Source of the DNA: Elephas maximus indicus | Lineage: Eukaryota; Chordata; Mammalia; Proboscidea; Elephantidae | DNA: 64,000 nt | Assembly (NCBI RefSeq): GCF_024166365.1 | Contig: NC_064820.1 | Coordinates: 134,808,001 to 134,872,000 of the forward strand | Direction: 5' to 3' | Shown: positions 22,294 through 34,536 of the stretch, in pieces | Numbering within the stretch: position 1 is the first letter of the stretch | Layout: every line of letters begins with the position of its first letter | Program-made: the position numbers and the translations under genes | The notes under the pieces: generated by a model | Seen by the model: the letters and a program-made list of their open reading frames with translations, nothing else | Database searches by the model: none | Told to the model about the DNA's origin: nothing

Positions 22294-23056
22294 TTTGTTG
22301 TTGTTAGGTGCTATAGAGTTGGTTCTGACTCACAGTGGCCCCATGTACAACAGAATGAAACACTGCCCAGTCCTGTACCATCCTCACAATTGTTATGCTG
22401 GAGCCCATCATTGCAGCCACTATGTCAATCCATCTTGCTGAGGGTCTTCCTCTTTTTGCTGACCCTATAATTTACTAAGCATGATGTCCTTCTCCAAGGA
22501 CTGGTCCCTCCTGATAACATATCTAAAATATGTGAGACAAAATCTCATCATCCTCACTTCCAAGGAGCATCTGGCTGTACTTCTTCCAAGACAGATTTGT
22601 TTGTTTTTCTGGCAGTTCATGGTATATTCGATATTCTTCACCAGCACTGTAATTCAGAGGCATCAATTCTTCTTTGCTCTTCCTTACTCATTGTGCAGCT
22701 TTCACATGTGTAGGAGGCTATCGAAAATACCATGACTTAAATCAAGAGCACCTTGGTCCTTAAAGTGACATCTTTGGTTTTGAATACTTTAAAGAGGTGT
22801 TTTGCAGCAATATGTTGTTTGATTTCTTGACCGCTGCTTCCATGGCCATTGATTATGGATCCAAGTAAAATGCAGTCCTTGACAACTTCAATATTTTCTC
22901 CATTTTTCTTGATGTTGTTTATTAGTCCAGTTGTGAGTATTTTTGTTTTCTCTATGTTCAGGTGCAATCCATACTGAAGGCTGTAGTCTTTGATCTTCAT
23001 CAGTAAGTGCTTCAAATACTCTTCACTTTCAGCAAGCAAGGTTGTGTCATCTTCTT
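22294..23056 (-). mobile_element. RTE LINE 3' fragment
   Basis: Minus-strand copy of the RTE 3' 760 bp. The tail TTGTTGTTGTTAGGTGCT is at the left and the truncation in the YADD region at the right (GTTGTGTCATCT). Two decayed open pieces remain. No clear TSD was found. Confidence 0.82.
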
Positions 23057-23079
23057 AGACATAACCAAACACCTTGTGA

Positions 23080-23870
23080 GATTGGTTTTCTGGGTTTGAA
23101 GGCATAGGACAATAATCTCTTAGGATATCTGAGTTAATTGGCATAATATAGTTCATAAAGTGTTATGTTTTACATCCCAATATAGTGAGTAGTGTCTGAG
23201 GTCTTAAAAGCTTGTGAGCAGCCATCTAAGATACAACTACTGGCCTCAACTTGTTGGAAACAAAGGAGAAAGAAGGAAACCACAGACTCAGAGAAGAAAG
23301 TAGTCTACAGAGCTAATATCCTACATGAGCCATGGCCTCATCTACACTGAGATCAGAAGAACTAGCTGGTACCTGGCTACCACTACCTATCGTTCTGATC
23401 AGAGCCACAATAGATGGATACTGATGGAATGGGAGAAAAACGTGGAACAGAACTCAGATTCTTTAAAAATTCAGATTTACTGGACTGGTTGAGACTAGAG
23501 GACTCCCCAAGTCTATTACCCTAAGATATTCATTAAACCTTAAACCAGAATTATTCCTTGAGGTAACGTTTTAGCTAAATAACAGACTGGCACATAAAAT
23601 AAAGACTATCGCCCCTCAGTAATGAGCTCTTTTAAAAAATCATCTATATGAGACCAAGTGGGAAAAAATTATGCTAAAGCAAAGATGAGAAGGTAAGAGG
23701 ACAGGGAAAATGGAATACTGGAAATGATTAACCAGAACAGAATGAATGAGAATAATGACACATTGTGGAAAATGTAACCAATATCACTGAATAATTGTGT
23801 AGAAATTGCTAAATGAGAACTTAATGTGCAGTGCAAACTTTTATCTCAAATACAATAAAATATTATTAAA
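23080..23870 (+). mobile_element. L1 3' UTR fragment
   Basis: Homologous to the 3' UTR of the neighbouring L1s (words such as GTCTTAAAAGCTTGTGAGCAGCC and GGGAGAAAAACGTGGAACAG) and ends with ACAATAAAATATTATTAAAA. It is closest to the fragment at 5643-6167, so these two may belong to one older subfamily. Confidence 0.7.
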
Positions 23871-24070
23871 AAGTGGACATGGGTGGATGAATATGCAACA
23901 AATCAGCGATTCATTAATAGTCACCAACATGAATATGCGACAAAAGTATGACATAAGTTTCATCAAGTGAGAAATGTAGATTCTGAAATAATTTTTGAGA
24001 GGGCAAAATTATTTAGATTATTTGTTAAATAACTAAATTAAAATTTCTCCGTTCTAGTTTAATGTGCTTA

Positions 24071-24200
24071 AACCCCAAAACCAAACCCACCCCTGTGGAG
24101 TCAATTCTAACTCATAGCCACCCCATCAAGTTTCCAAGGCTGTAAATTTTTATAGGAGCAGACTGCCACATCTTTCTCTCGCAGAGTGGCTGGTGGTTGA
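24071..24200 (-). mobile_element. SINE 3' part within the left palindrome arm
   Basis: Reads CCAAACCCACCCCTGTGGAG and onward in minus orientation, long-form SINE tail and body, lacking the tRNA-like head. It looks like an inverted copy of the + SINE at 24241 rather than an independent insertion. Confidence 0.75.
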
Positions 24201-24240
24201 CTGACAGCAACGTGTGTGGTTTTGGTTTAAGCACATTAAA

Positions 24241-24422
24241 GGAGGCCTGGTTGCATGGTGGTTAAAGTGATCCACTGCCAGCTGAAAGGTTGGTAGTTTG
24301 AAATCACCAGGGGCTCTGCAGGAGAAAGGTGTCACAGTCTTCTTCTGTAAAGATTTACAGCCTTGGAAACCCTTTGGGGTCACTATTAGTCAGAATTGAC
24401 TTGACAGGAGTGGGTTTGGTTT
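24241..24422 (+). mobile_element. Long-form AfroSINE with 15-bp TSD
   Basis: Head GGAGGCCTGGTTGCATGGTGG, a degenerate B box, the long-form insert (GCAGGAGAAAGGTGTCACAGTC) and the tail GTCAGAATTGACTTGACAGG. Flanks GGTTTAAGCACATTA (about 24223) and GGTTTAAGCATATTA (about 24426) are a TSD with one mismatch. Confidence 0.85.
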
Positions 24423-24891
24423 GGGGGTTTAAGCATATTAGACTAGATTGGAGGAAATTTAATTTAGTAATTTAGCAAATAATCTAAATAATTTTGCCCT
24501 TTCAAAAATTATTTTAGAATCTACATTTTTCACTCAATGCTTATTACATAAATTCTTTCAGGTTACTAGAGTGCCTTTTAGTTAAACTAAAACTCTAATT
24601 TACTAAATGGTACAAGCATTCATGAAAACTGCCTAATATATGTCTGATGCTAACTCACTTACCAAATGACATCCTGTCCACAGGTACAGGCATAATGAAA
24701 AGCAGGGTTGGATCACTCCAAAGGTAATGGAGCATCTGCACAATGTTCCAGGAGACAGGATATTGAAAAACACGTCTGAAAATGAAGAGATGTGGGCCCT
24801 AACCCTGACTGCCACCAACCTACTGAGAGACCTTGTTGCTCAAATCCTGTTTCCTAATCTAGAAACTAACAGTCCTCTCAACCAACAAGTA

Positions 24892-24940
24892 AAAAAAAAA
24901 AATCCATTGCCATCAAGTTGATTCCGACTCTGAGCGACCC
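24892..24940 (-). mobile_element. Truncated AfroSINE tail
   Basis: A-run followed by TCCATTGCCATCAAGTTGAT and TCCGACTCTGAGCGACCCTA: the last ~50 bp of a SINE only. Confidence 0.7.
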
Positions 24941-25153
24941 TAGCATAAATGGCATACCTGGCTCTTCTGACCAAATTCTTATACTTCATCACAATAGCAG
25001 TAAACATAAACTTCTCAGAAAAAATTATGTGGCTTTTTTCCCCCTCCTCCCCCCATTATGTTGGGACTCAGGAATTTAGCAGATTTATACCATGTAAGAG
25101 GTTGAGAACCAATGAATTAGACAATCTCTAATGTACCTTTTATACTAAGATGC

Positions 25154-25571
25154 TATTATGGATTGAATTGTGCACCCCACAAATATGTGTTGTAAACCCT
25201 AATCTCTATGCCAGTGCTTTTAATGCCATTTGAGAATTGGTTGTCTTTATTGTGTTAATGAGACTGGATTTGTGTAGGGTATATGTTGATTCAATCTCTT
25301 TTGAAATACAAAAGAGATTAAACAAGCAAGCCAGTAAGCAGAGTTGGGGGATGGGAGAGAGCAAGCCACAGGAAGAATGCCCAGGAGCAGAAGCTTAGAA
25401 GAGACAATGACCTTCACCCAGAGCGGACAGAGAGAGAAAGCCTTCCCCTAAAGCCAGCACCCTGAAATCAGGCTTCTAGCCTTCTAACCCATGGAAAAAA
25501 AAAAAAATTCTGTTTGTTAAAGTCCCCTATATGTGGTATTTCTATTATAGCAGCACCAGATAACTAAGACA
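25154..25571 (+). mobile_element. Solo MaLR-like (MLT1-like) LTR
   Basis: 418 bp, from TATTATGGATTGAATTGTG to GATAACTAAGACA, with a GAAATACAAAAGAGA TATA-like region and ATTCTGTTTGTTAAAG near the 3' end. A 5-bp TSD, GATGC, lies at 25149-25153 and 25572-25576. No internal retroviral coding sequence adjoins it, so it is a solo LTR. Confidence 0.78.
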
Positions 25572-25576
25572 GATGC

Positions 25577-26983
25577 ATCACACTAAGGTTCTGTGATTCT
25601 AGTCAATCACTGAACGTTTGTATGAAAGGAGACAAAGCTGGCCATGAGCCAGGATTTGTTCTAGTTATGAAAACAAAGCCTGCCCCTCAAAATAATGAGC
25701 TTTTGAAGTGGCTAAAACAGTTTTTATTCTTACAGCAAACAGCTTGCTTATAATAAAGAATACCAGACTCCAAGTTAAGAGTGTTCCGTTCCCTACAAAA
25801 CTAATATTCACATCAAATGAATCTGCCATAGGCAATTACAGTTACAAAAATTAGGAATGATTGTCATAATTCTCCTTCAGACTTTAACCATATGTGAAAG
25901 GGAGTTTCTACAAGGTTACCTGCTCTATTTTCAAATACAACCAGTTTCTTATTCTGTGTAAAATGCTAAATATTTTTTAAAAATTTAGATAACGTAAGAT
26001 AGTTATTTTCTACATCTTATTGGAAAAAAAAAAGAGAGAGAACAAAGCAGTATGTTTCAACCACCATAATTCAACCACAGATATTTTCTTTTCTACTGCA
26101 GTCCCAGATCTCTGATTGGAAAGTTATGTCTGGTACAAATATCAAGAAAGGATCAAATGTATTTTGTAGCATGGCATAAACAAAGCCACAGAAAGCAGAA
26201 GGGAAAAAGAAAACTTTAACTACCATAGTAATAATGAAACAACATAACATTTTACTAACCTTTCAAAATTTCCAAGGTTTAGCAGTGACTCTAAAGTAGT
26301 GAGTTGTTTTGCAAAAATAAAATCAGAATCAGAATGTTTTCTAACAATTGTAAAGAAGACAAAAATAGGAACCAAATAATCATTATGAAAATTTGAACCA
26401 ATGGAAATCATTGGGACTACCAAGGGGGAAATTATCAGTATTTGAATGAACAGGAATTGAAAATGAAAAAATATATGAGCCATTTTATATTTCATATAAT
26501 GACTTTAACAATTAGATGCAAAAGTTAGCAACAAATCAGTATTTACTTCAAAATAAATTAGGCTGGGTAATAGGTTTTATCTAGCTCAAATTTATATGAA
26601 GAGAATCATGGAAGAACAAGATTTCTAGAAGAAAACCATTAATCCATTAATTAATGTTCTGAAGACTAAGAAATTTTATAATACATACTTGTTGGAAGAT
26701 AATTCTCCATGCTTCTCCTGCATTTCTTAAAGTATCATGAGTGAGGCAGTGACTGTTCTTTGTTCTGGACAATCTCAAAACTATTTGGATAGTGAACAGC
26801 CTTGGAAAATAGAGCAAGTGTCTCTTTAGAGCAAAAGGCAGGTTTGCTTACAGCCTTGGAAGATAGAGATAGTATCAGCCTGTGGAGCAAAGGACAGGCT
26901 TTCTGAATATTGTAAGATAATGTCTTCCTCAAAAGCAAAGGGCAGACATGTTTACTGCCCTTTGTAAAAGATTCTGGTTCTCT
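25577..26983. other. Intergenic, unassigned
   Basis: AT-rich, without recognised genes. The part 26735-26950 has three similar GCAAAGGGCAG/GCAAAAGGCAG phrases about 55-60 bp apart and may be an old repeat. Confidence 0.4.
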
Positions 26984-26995
26984 AAGCTAAGGGTT

Positions 26996-27158
26996 GGAAA
27001 CCCTGGTGGCGAAGTGGTTAAGAGCTACAGCTGCTATCCAAAAGGTCGGCAGTTCAGATGCACTGGGCGCTTCTTGGAAACCGTATGGGGCAGTTCTACG
27101 CTGTCGTATAGGGTTGCTATGAGTCAGAATCCACTCGACGGCATTGGGTTTTTTTTGG
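26996..27158 (+). mobile_element. AfroSINE (short form)
   Basis: A box TGGCGAAGTGG, B box GGCAGTTCAGATGC, tail GAGTCAGAATCCACTCGACGG. TSD AAGCTAAGGGTT (26984) / AAGCTAAAGGTT (27159). Confidence 0.9.
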
Positions 27159-27379
27159 AAGCTAAAGGTTCATTTCACGTAACACAATCATCTGTGTGCT
27201 TTTTGAGTTGCTCAGTGGGAAATGGGACTCACAAGATTGGGGCAAAAATGCTGACACTCTGGCTACTGCTACTGCTGTGAGTAATAAACTGTCCTTCATC
27301 TCTGATCTAGGAGTCTGGTGTTTTTTAAACCAGCATACATGAAACTGTAGCAGGCTAAATTGTTAGCTGGCCAAACCGA

Positions 27380-27543
27380 TAAAAAACCAAACCTACTGCA
27401 GTCAAGTCGATTCCAACTCTTAGTGACCCTATAGGACAGAGTAGAACTGCCCCATAGGGTTTCCAAGGAATGCCTGCTGAATTTGAACTGCCAACCTTTT
27501 GGTTAGCAGCTGTAGCTCTTAACCACTATGCCACCAGGGTTTC
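27380..27543 (-). mobile_element. AfroSINE (short form)
   Basis: The tail CCTACTGCAGTCAAGTCGATT is at the left and the head TATGCCACCAGGGTT at the right. Flanks TGTTAGCTGGCC / TGTTACCTAGCC fit a decayed TSD. Confidence 0.88.
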
Positions 27544-28219
27544 TGTTACCTAGCCAGTAGGGTAAAAATCCCACACCCTTTGTAGTTCTCAACAATACTG
27601 ATGTTGGTAATTACCTTGGAAAAATAGTGGTTTTTTTCTCTAGAGTTTTGGTAAGTAATGGAAAAACTTTGTGCTTATAACGAATGGTTTTTCGTGATGA
27701 GTAAACAATAGTCTTATTGTCGTATGGAGAAGAAATAAAGACCTGTGTATGGAACCTGAGCAACCACACCAATAAGTCCCTAGAGGTACCAGTGCTCTCA
27801 CGATAGTCTAGAATATGTCCCTCAACCTTGCAAATCCTGTAATTTTATATTTTGTGGGTCCTCAGAGTTGACGCAGTTCAGGACACTAGCAAAACTGATA
27901 TATAATACATTGTGCCGATTTATTTATTTATATTGAAAAATGCAATTTCTAAGCAGGTCAAAAGTTTGCAGGATAGACAGGTAATCACAGTCTCTCCCTC
28001 ATATGCAAATCAAACATAATAATTGAAGAGATAATTAAATGTTCTCAATGGTCAGTGCCATCAAGTCTGATATATTATGACCACTTTACATAATATTTCA
28101 GATTGAATATTCATATCAGCTAGTGAAAGTATCCTCTCTTCTGGTTAAGCTGAATACCCACAAATTTTATTTGAGGGAATTTCCTTTTTCCAGAATCTAT
28201 ACAGGCAATTTCTTCTTTG
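27544..28219. other. Intergenic, unassigned
   Basis: No ORF or nameable repeat. Confidence 0.45.
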
Positions 28220-28231
28220 TATATACCTTTT

Positions 28232-28400
28232 GGAAACCCTGGTGGCGTAGTGGTTAACTACTATAGCTGCTAACCAAAGGATCGGCAGTTCGAATCCACT
28301 AGGTGCTCCTTGGAAACTCCATGGGGCAGTTCTACTCTGTCCTATAGGGTTGCTGTGAGTCAGAATTGACTCGACAGCAATGGGTTTGGTTTGGTTTTTT
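28232..28400 (+). mobile_element. Young AfroSINE (short form) with exact TSD
   Basis: A box TGGCGTAGTGG and B box CAGTTCGAATCC are well preserved, with the tail GAATTGACTCGACAGCAATG. Exact 12-bp TSD TATATACCTTTT (28220-28231 / 28401-28412). Confidence 0.93.
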
Positions 28401-28669
28401 TATATACCTTTTATCTTCAGAAAGATTGCAATTTAACTGATTAGGTTTCAGATTTTCTTGTCTCCATCACATTCTAGTAATTTAATTTCATTAAAGATAT
28501 AACCTTTGTACCTTGGTTGGACTTGGTTGTTCCCAAATCTTCTCTGCACATATATACAGACAATCAAATGACTAGCTTCATCAGTTGTGTTCCCACTCTC
28601 AGGGTTCTGAGTTACTTTACCTTACATTCTAAACAGATAAAGATAGCTCTATGCTGTGTGGCTCTTGTC

Positions 28670-28786
28670 TAGTGGTTCTCAAAGTGTGGTCCCTGGACCA
28701 GCATGGTTGGTGTCACCTGGAAACTTGTTAGAAATGCAATTTTGGTGACTCCACTCCAAACCTACTGAATCAGAAAATTCTAGCGT
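28670..28786. repeat. hAT (MER5A-like) DNA transposon fragment
   Basis: AGTGGTTCTCAAAGTGTGGTC, GTCACCTGGAAACTTGTTAG and CTACTGAATCAGAAAATTC are characteristic of MER5A. Confidence 0.7.
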
Positions 28787-28883
28787 AAAAAAAACCTACT
28801 GCCATTGAGTCAATTCTGACTCAGAGTGACCCTATAGGACAGAGTAGAACTGCCCCATAGAGTTTCCAAGGCTGTGAATCTTT
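28787..28883 (-). mobile_element. Long-form AfroSINE, left part (cut by an L1)
   Basis: The tail CCTACTGCCATTGAGTCAATT through to AAGGCTGTGAATCTTT. The missing remainder is at 36122-36215. The last 16 bp are repeated there, so they are the TSD of the intervening L1. Confidence 0.85.
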
Positions 28884-31794
28884 TCTGTGCATGTGTGTTT
28901 CATGAGTTTTTATAATAGTGGTATCATACAATATTCTTTTGTGATTGACTTATTTCACGCAGCATAATGCCCTCCAGATTCATCCGTGTTGTGAGATATT
29001 TCACAGATTCATCATTGTGCTTTATTATTGCATAGTATTCCATTGTACGATATGTACCATACTTTGTTATCCATTCATCTATTGATGGACACTTAGGTTT
29101 TTTCCATCTTTTTGATACTGTGAATGATGCTGCAATGAACATAGGTGTGCATATGTCTATTTGTGTGACGGCTCTTAATTCTCTAGGATGTATTCCTAGG
29201 AATGGAGTTGCTGTATCATATATTGTTTCTGGCTTTTTAAGGATGTGCCATATTGTTTTCCAATATGGTTGTACCATTTTGCATTCCCACCAGCAGTGCA
29301 TAAATGTTCCAGTCTCCCCATAGCCTCTCCAACATTTGTTATTTTCTGTTTTTTTTATTCGTGTCAGTAATGTTGGAGTGAGATGGCATCTCGTTGTGGT
29401 TTTGATTTGAATTTCTCTGATGGCTAGTGATTGTGAGCGTTTTCTCATGTGTCTGTTAGCTACCTGACTGTCTTTTGGTGAACTGTCTGTTCATTTTTTA
29501 ATTGGATTATTTGTCTTTTTTTTTTTTTTTTGTAGAGGTGTTAAGCTTTCCTGTAGATTTTAGAGATGAGACCTTTGTCGGACTTGTCATAACCAAGTCT
29601 TTTTTCTCAGTCTGTAGGTTCTCTTTTTACCCTTTTGGTGAAATTTTTTGATGAGCGTACCTGATTAATTTTTAGAAGACCCCAGTTATCTAGCTTATCT
29701 TCTGATGTTTGTGTATTGTTAGTTATAGTTTATACCCTGTTTATGCTGTGCATCAGGACCTCTAGTGTTGATCCTATTTTTTCTTCTATAATCTTTATTG
29801 TTTTTGGTTTTATACTTAGGTCTTTGATCCATTTTAATTTAATATGGTGTGAGTTATGGGTCCTGTTTCATTTTTTTTTTTGCAGATGGACGTTCAGTTT
29901 TGCCAGCACCATTTGTTAAAAAGATTGTCTTTTCCACATATGATGGACTTTGGGCCCTTGTTGAAGGTCAGGTGATTGTAGGTGGATGGATTTACATCTG
30001 GGCTCTCAATTCTGTTCCATTGGTCAGTGTGTCTATTGTTGTACCAGCACCAGGCTGTTTTGACTACCATAGCTGTATAGTAGGTTCTCAGGTCAGGTAG
30101 TGTGAGTTCCCTACTTTATTCTTCTTCTTCAATAGTGCTTTACTTATCCAGGGCTGCTGCCCTTTCCATATAAAGTTAATAATTAGTTTTACATCTCTTT
30201 AAAGAGTGCTGTTGGTCTTTGGATTTGGATGGCATTGTGTTTGTAAATTGCTTTGGGTAGAATTAACACTTTCACAATGTGGAGTCTACCTATACATTGG
30301 CACAGCATATTTTTCATTTATAGGTCTCTTTTGGTTTCTTGCAGTTGTTTTTTGTAGTTTTCTTTGTATAGGTCTTTTACAACCCTGGTTAGATTTATTC
30401 CTAAGTATTTTGTATTTTTAGGATCTATTATAAATGGTATTGCTTTTCTGATTTCATTTCATAGTTCTCTTTCCTGGTGTATAGGAATACAACTTATTTT
30501 TTTATGTTTATCTTGTATCTTGTTACTCCGCTAAATCTTTCTATTAGTTCCAGCAATTTTCTCATGGAGTCTTTCGGGTTTTCTATGTATAGTATTATAT
30601 CATCTGCAAATAGAGACAGTTTTACTTCCTTCTTACCAATTTGGATGCCCTTTATTTCTGTTTCTTACCTTATTGCCCTACGTAGGATTTCTAGGACAAT
30701 ATTAAATAGGAGTGGTGATAAAGGGCATTCTTGTCTTGTTCTTGTTCTCAAGGGAAATGTTTTCAGCCTCTCTCCATTAAGAACGATGTTGGCTGTTGGT
30801 TTTGTATAGATACCCTTTACTGTGTTGAGGAATTTCCCTTCTATAGGCATTGTTTTGAGTTTTTATCAGGAATGGATGTTGGATTTTGTCTAATAGCTTT
30901 TCTGCATCGATTGAGATGATCATATGATTATTTTATTTAATTTTATTTATGCAGTGGATTACATTGATTGATTTTCTAATGTTGAATCATCCTTGCATAC
31001 CTGATATAAATCCCACTTGGTCGTGGTGTATTTTTTTTTTTAATATCAAACCAAATTCTATTGGCTAGAATTTTGTTGAGAATTTTTGCATCTGTGTTCA
31101 TGACAGATATCGATCTGTAGTTTTCTTTATTTGTGGTGTCTTGGCCAAATTTTGGTATCAGGGTTATGCTGGCTTCATAGAAGGAATTCAGAAGTATCCC
31201 TTCCTTTTCTATGTTCTGAAATATTTTGAGTAGTACTGGTGTACACTCTTCTCTGAATGTTTGGTAGAATTCTCCAGTAAAGGCATCTGGGCCAGGCCTT
31301 TTTTGTTGTTGTTGTTGGAAGCTTTTTAAATTACCTTTTCAATCTCTTCTCTTGTTATAGGTCTATTCAGATTTTCGATTTCAGTTTGTGTTAGTTTGGG
31401 TAGGTAGTGTGTTTCTAAAAATGTGTCCATTTCCTCTAGGTTTTCATATTTGCTGGAATATAGTTTTTCGTAGTACTCTATTATGATCCTTTTTATTTCA
31501 GTTGGGTCTGTTGTAACGTCCCCCATTTCATTTCTTATTTGGGTTATTTGCATCCTCTCCTGTTTTTCTTTTTTCAGTTTGGCCAGTGGCTTGTCAATTT
31601 TGTTGATTCTTTCAAAGAACCAACTTTTGGTTTGTTGATTCTTCCTATTGTTTTTCTATTCTATTTCATTTATTTCTGCTCTGATCTTTATTATTTCCTT
31701 TCTTCTAGTGGCTGTGAGCTTCTTTTGTTATTTTCTTTCTATTTGTAGAGTTGTATAGCTAGTATTTTGATTTTGTCCTTTTCTCTCTTTTTAT
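28884..31794 (-). mobile_element. Outer L1 (ORF2 part), left portion
   Basis: Minus-strand L1 carrying the ORF2 C-terminal and RT regions but no 3' UTR. It is interrupted at about 31794 by another L1 and resumes at 36021-36121. Its 5' end is truncated inside ORF2. It is bounded by the SINE-derived TSD at 28868-28883 / 36122-36137. Confidence 0.87.
28924..31553 (-). pseudogene. L1 ORF2 fragment, heavily broken
   Basis: From its 3' end, the frame 29448-28924 gives the ORF2 C-terminus (TDICTPMFIAASFTV). Further upstream, 30850-30665 gives the RT region with [13 protein letters not shown], where the usual Gly of QGCPLSP is Glu, and 31553-31326 gives [10 protein letters not shown]. Many stops and shifts lie between. 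Older than the full-length L1 at 14454 judging from the damage. Confidence 0.8.
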
Positions 31795-32984
31795 AATTTA
31801 TTTATTGTGTTTTAAGGTGAAAGTTTACAAATTAAGACAGTCTCTTATACCAAAAGCCATACACACTGTGCCATGCATGCCCAGCCACTCTCCCCTTAAT
31901 GAGGCAGCACATTGCTCCTTTTCACCCTCTATTCCCTGTGTTCATTCAGCCACCTCCTGTCCTCCTCTTCCTTCTCATCTCGCCACCAGTCAATAGTCAC
32001 TCACACAGTCTCATATGTCTATGTGAGTCAGAAAGTTCACTCTTTACTAGCATCATTGTCTGTTTTATAGTCCACACCAATCCCTGTCTGTAGAGTTGGT
32101 TTTGGGAATGATTCCAATCTTGGGCTATCTAAGGATCTGGGGACCATGACTGTCAGGGTTCCTCCAGTCTCAGCCAGATCATTAAGCTTGGTCTTTTTAT
32201 AAGAATTTAAGATCTGCATCCCACTGATCTCCTGCTCCATCCAGGATCCTCTGTTGTGTTCCCTGTTAGGGCACTGATTGGTGGTAGCTGGGAACCATCT
32301 AGTTCTCCTGGTCTCAGGCTGATGGAGCCTCTGGTTTATGTGGCCCTTTCTGTCTCTTGGGCTCATATTTACCTTGTGTCTTTGGTGTTCTTTATTCTTC
32401 TTTGCTCCAGGTAGGTTGAAACCAATTTATGCATCTTAGATGGTTGCTTGCTAGTGTTTAAGACCCCAGTTGCCTCTCACCAAAGTGGAATGAAGAACAT
32501 TTTCTTAATATATTTTGTTATGCCAATTGACCTGGATGTCCCCTGAAACCATAGTCCCCAGACCCCCATTCCTGCTGTTCTGACCTTCAAAGCATTTGGT
32601 TCTACTCAGGAAACTTCTCTGCTTTTGTTAGGACCAATTGTATTGACTAACCCTGTGTTATGTGTTGCCTTTCCCTTCACCTAAAAAAAAATTTTTTTTT
32701 TTACTATCTAGTTAGTGAATATCCCTCTCCCTCCCTCACCGCCCTCGTAACCATCAAAGATTATTTTCTTCTGTGTTTAAACTTTATCTAGAGTTCTTAT
32801 AATAGTGATCTCATACAATATTTGTCCTTTTGCAATTGACTAATTTCACTCAGCATAATGCCTTCCAGATTCCTCCATGTTATGAAATGTTTCACAGATT
32901 CATCGTTGTTCTTAACTGTTGCATAGTATTCCATTGTGTGAATATATCATAATTTATTCATCCATTCATCTGTTGATGGGCAGC

Positions 32985-33076
32985 TTGGTTACTTCCAACT
33001 TTCTGCTATTGTAAACAGCGCTACAATGAACATGGGTGTGCATATATCTGTTCGTGTGAGTGCTGTCATTTTGATG
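32985..33076 (-). pseudogene. ORF2 deletion junction: start codon fused to C-terminal segment
   Basis: On the minus strand, the ORF2 initiation codons (ATGACAGCA) are joined in frame to the C-terminal reading LTRTDICTPMF, continuing as MFIVALFTIAESWK and then TAA. In the intact neighbour these parts are about 3.5 kb apart. No GT-AG pair is seen at the joint when compared with that neighbour. Confidence 0.7.
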
Positions 33077-33522
33077 TCTTTTTGTGTGTGTTGTTGACAG
33101 TTTCATTTTTGCACTTTTTTTTTGTGCTGAGTAGTTTTTCTTTGTAAATTGTGTGTTCCTCTTTTTCATTGTAGTTGATTTTATTTTTGCTCAGTCTTTA
33201 TGTTTTTCTTGTTTTTTTATTTTGATGTGTAGCATTGTTAGTCTTTGTGGTTACCTTAGTATTTACCCCCATTTTTCTAAGTTTAAACCTAATTTGTATC
33301 TCCCTATATTGCCTTGATTTCCTCTCCATGTGAAAGATCTTTGCTTACTTTATTTAGTCCCTCTTTATTGACTTAATATTGTCATCTTTTACGTCATGAC
33401 ATAACTCATTCCCTATTTTGAATGTTTTTTTTTTTCTTTTAATTTTGATTTATTTTTGTGATTTCCCTAATTGGGTTGATATCTGGTTGCTTTGTCCTGT
33501 GTTCTAGTCTTTGATTGATATC

Positions 33523-34536
33523 CAAAATTGATTTTTTATCCAGAGAATTCCCTTTAGTATTTCTTGTAGTTTTGGTTTGGTTTTTGCAAATTCCCTAAGC
33601 TTCTGTTTATTTGGAAATGTCCTAAATTCACCTTCATATTTGAAAGACAATATTGCTGGATATATTATTCTTGGCTGGCATTTTTTTCTCCTTCAATGCT
33701 TTATATATGTCACCCCACTGCCTTCTTGCCTGCACGGTTTCTGCTGAGTAGTCCGAACTTATTGATTTTCCTTTGTAAGTGGCTTTTCACTTTCCCCTGG
33801 CTGCTCTTAAAATTTTCTCCTTATCTTTGGTTTTGGCAAGTTTGATTATAACATGTCTTGGTGAATTTCTTTTGGGATCTACCTTGTATGGGGTTTGATG
33901 AGCATCTTGGATAGATATCCTTTCATCTTGCATGATGTCAGGGAAATTTTCTGTCAATAAATCTTCAACAATTCTCTCTGTATTTTCTGTTATCCTTCCC
34001 TGTTCTGGTACTCCAATCACTCACAAGTTATTCTTCTTGGTAGAGTCCCACGTGATTCTTAAGTTTCTTCATTTAAAAAAAAATTTTTTTACCTGATTTT
34101 TCTTTGAATATATCAGTGCCAAGTGTTTCATCTTCAATTTCACAAATTCTGCCTGCCACTTCCTCAATTCTGCTCCTCTGACTTTCTATCGAGTTGTCTA
34201 ATTCTGTAATTTTATTGTTAATCTTCTTAATTTCTGATTGCTGTCTCTCTATGGATTCTTGCAACTTATTAAATTTTTCATTATGTTCTTGAATAACCTT
34301 TTTAATTTCTTAACTTCTTTATCTGTGTGTTCTTTGGCTTGTTCTGTGTTTTGCCTTATCTCTTTCCCTATGTCTTGAAGAGTTCTGCATATTAATCTTT
34401 TGTATTTTACGTCTGGTAATTCCAGAAATACATCTTCATCTGACAGATTCTTTGATTCTTTGTTTTGGGAGTTTGTTGAAGCAATCATGATCTGTTTCTT
34501 TATGTGATTTGGTATCGACTGTTGTCTATGAGCCAT
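33523..34536 (-). pseudogene. L1 ORF1 of the inner L1, broken
   Basis: The ATG at 34536 opens MAHRQQSIPNHIKKQ. The N-terminal coiled-coil region continues for about 95 codons before a frameshift around 34250-34310. The middle part (34264-34073, IERQQSEIKKINNKITELDN) and the RRM/C-terminal part (34020-33787, IGVPEQGRITENTERIV) are in other frames. Compared with the full-length L1 next door it is the same length but has more breaks. Confidence 0.82.

Larger units (their letters stand above)
23947..24551. repeat. Imperfect palindrome (inverted repeat, ~255-bp arms)
   Basis: The left arm 23947-24200 is the reverse complement of 24297-24551 with scattered changes. For example, AAATGTAGATTCTGAAATAA at 23972 pairs with the complement of TTATTTTAGAATCTACATTT around 24509-24528. 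Each arm contains unique flank plus the 3' part of a SINE. The roughly 96-bp centre holds the head of the + strand SINE. It can fold as a long hairpin. Confidence 0.82.

Noticed and set aside
33050..33070. Splicing as the origin of the ORF2 deletion in the inner L1
   Set aside because: By comparison with the neighbouring full-length L1, the deleted segment does not begin with GT or end with AG on the element strand, allowing for the 1-bp overlap. A consensus of the right subfamily could still change this.
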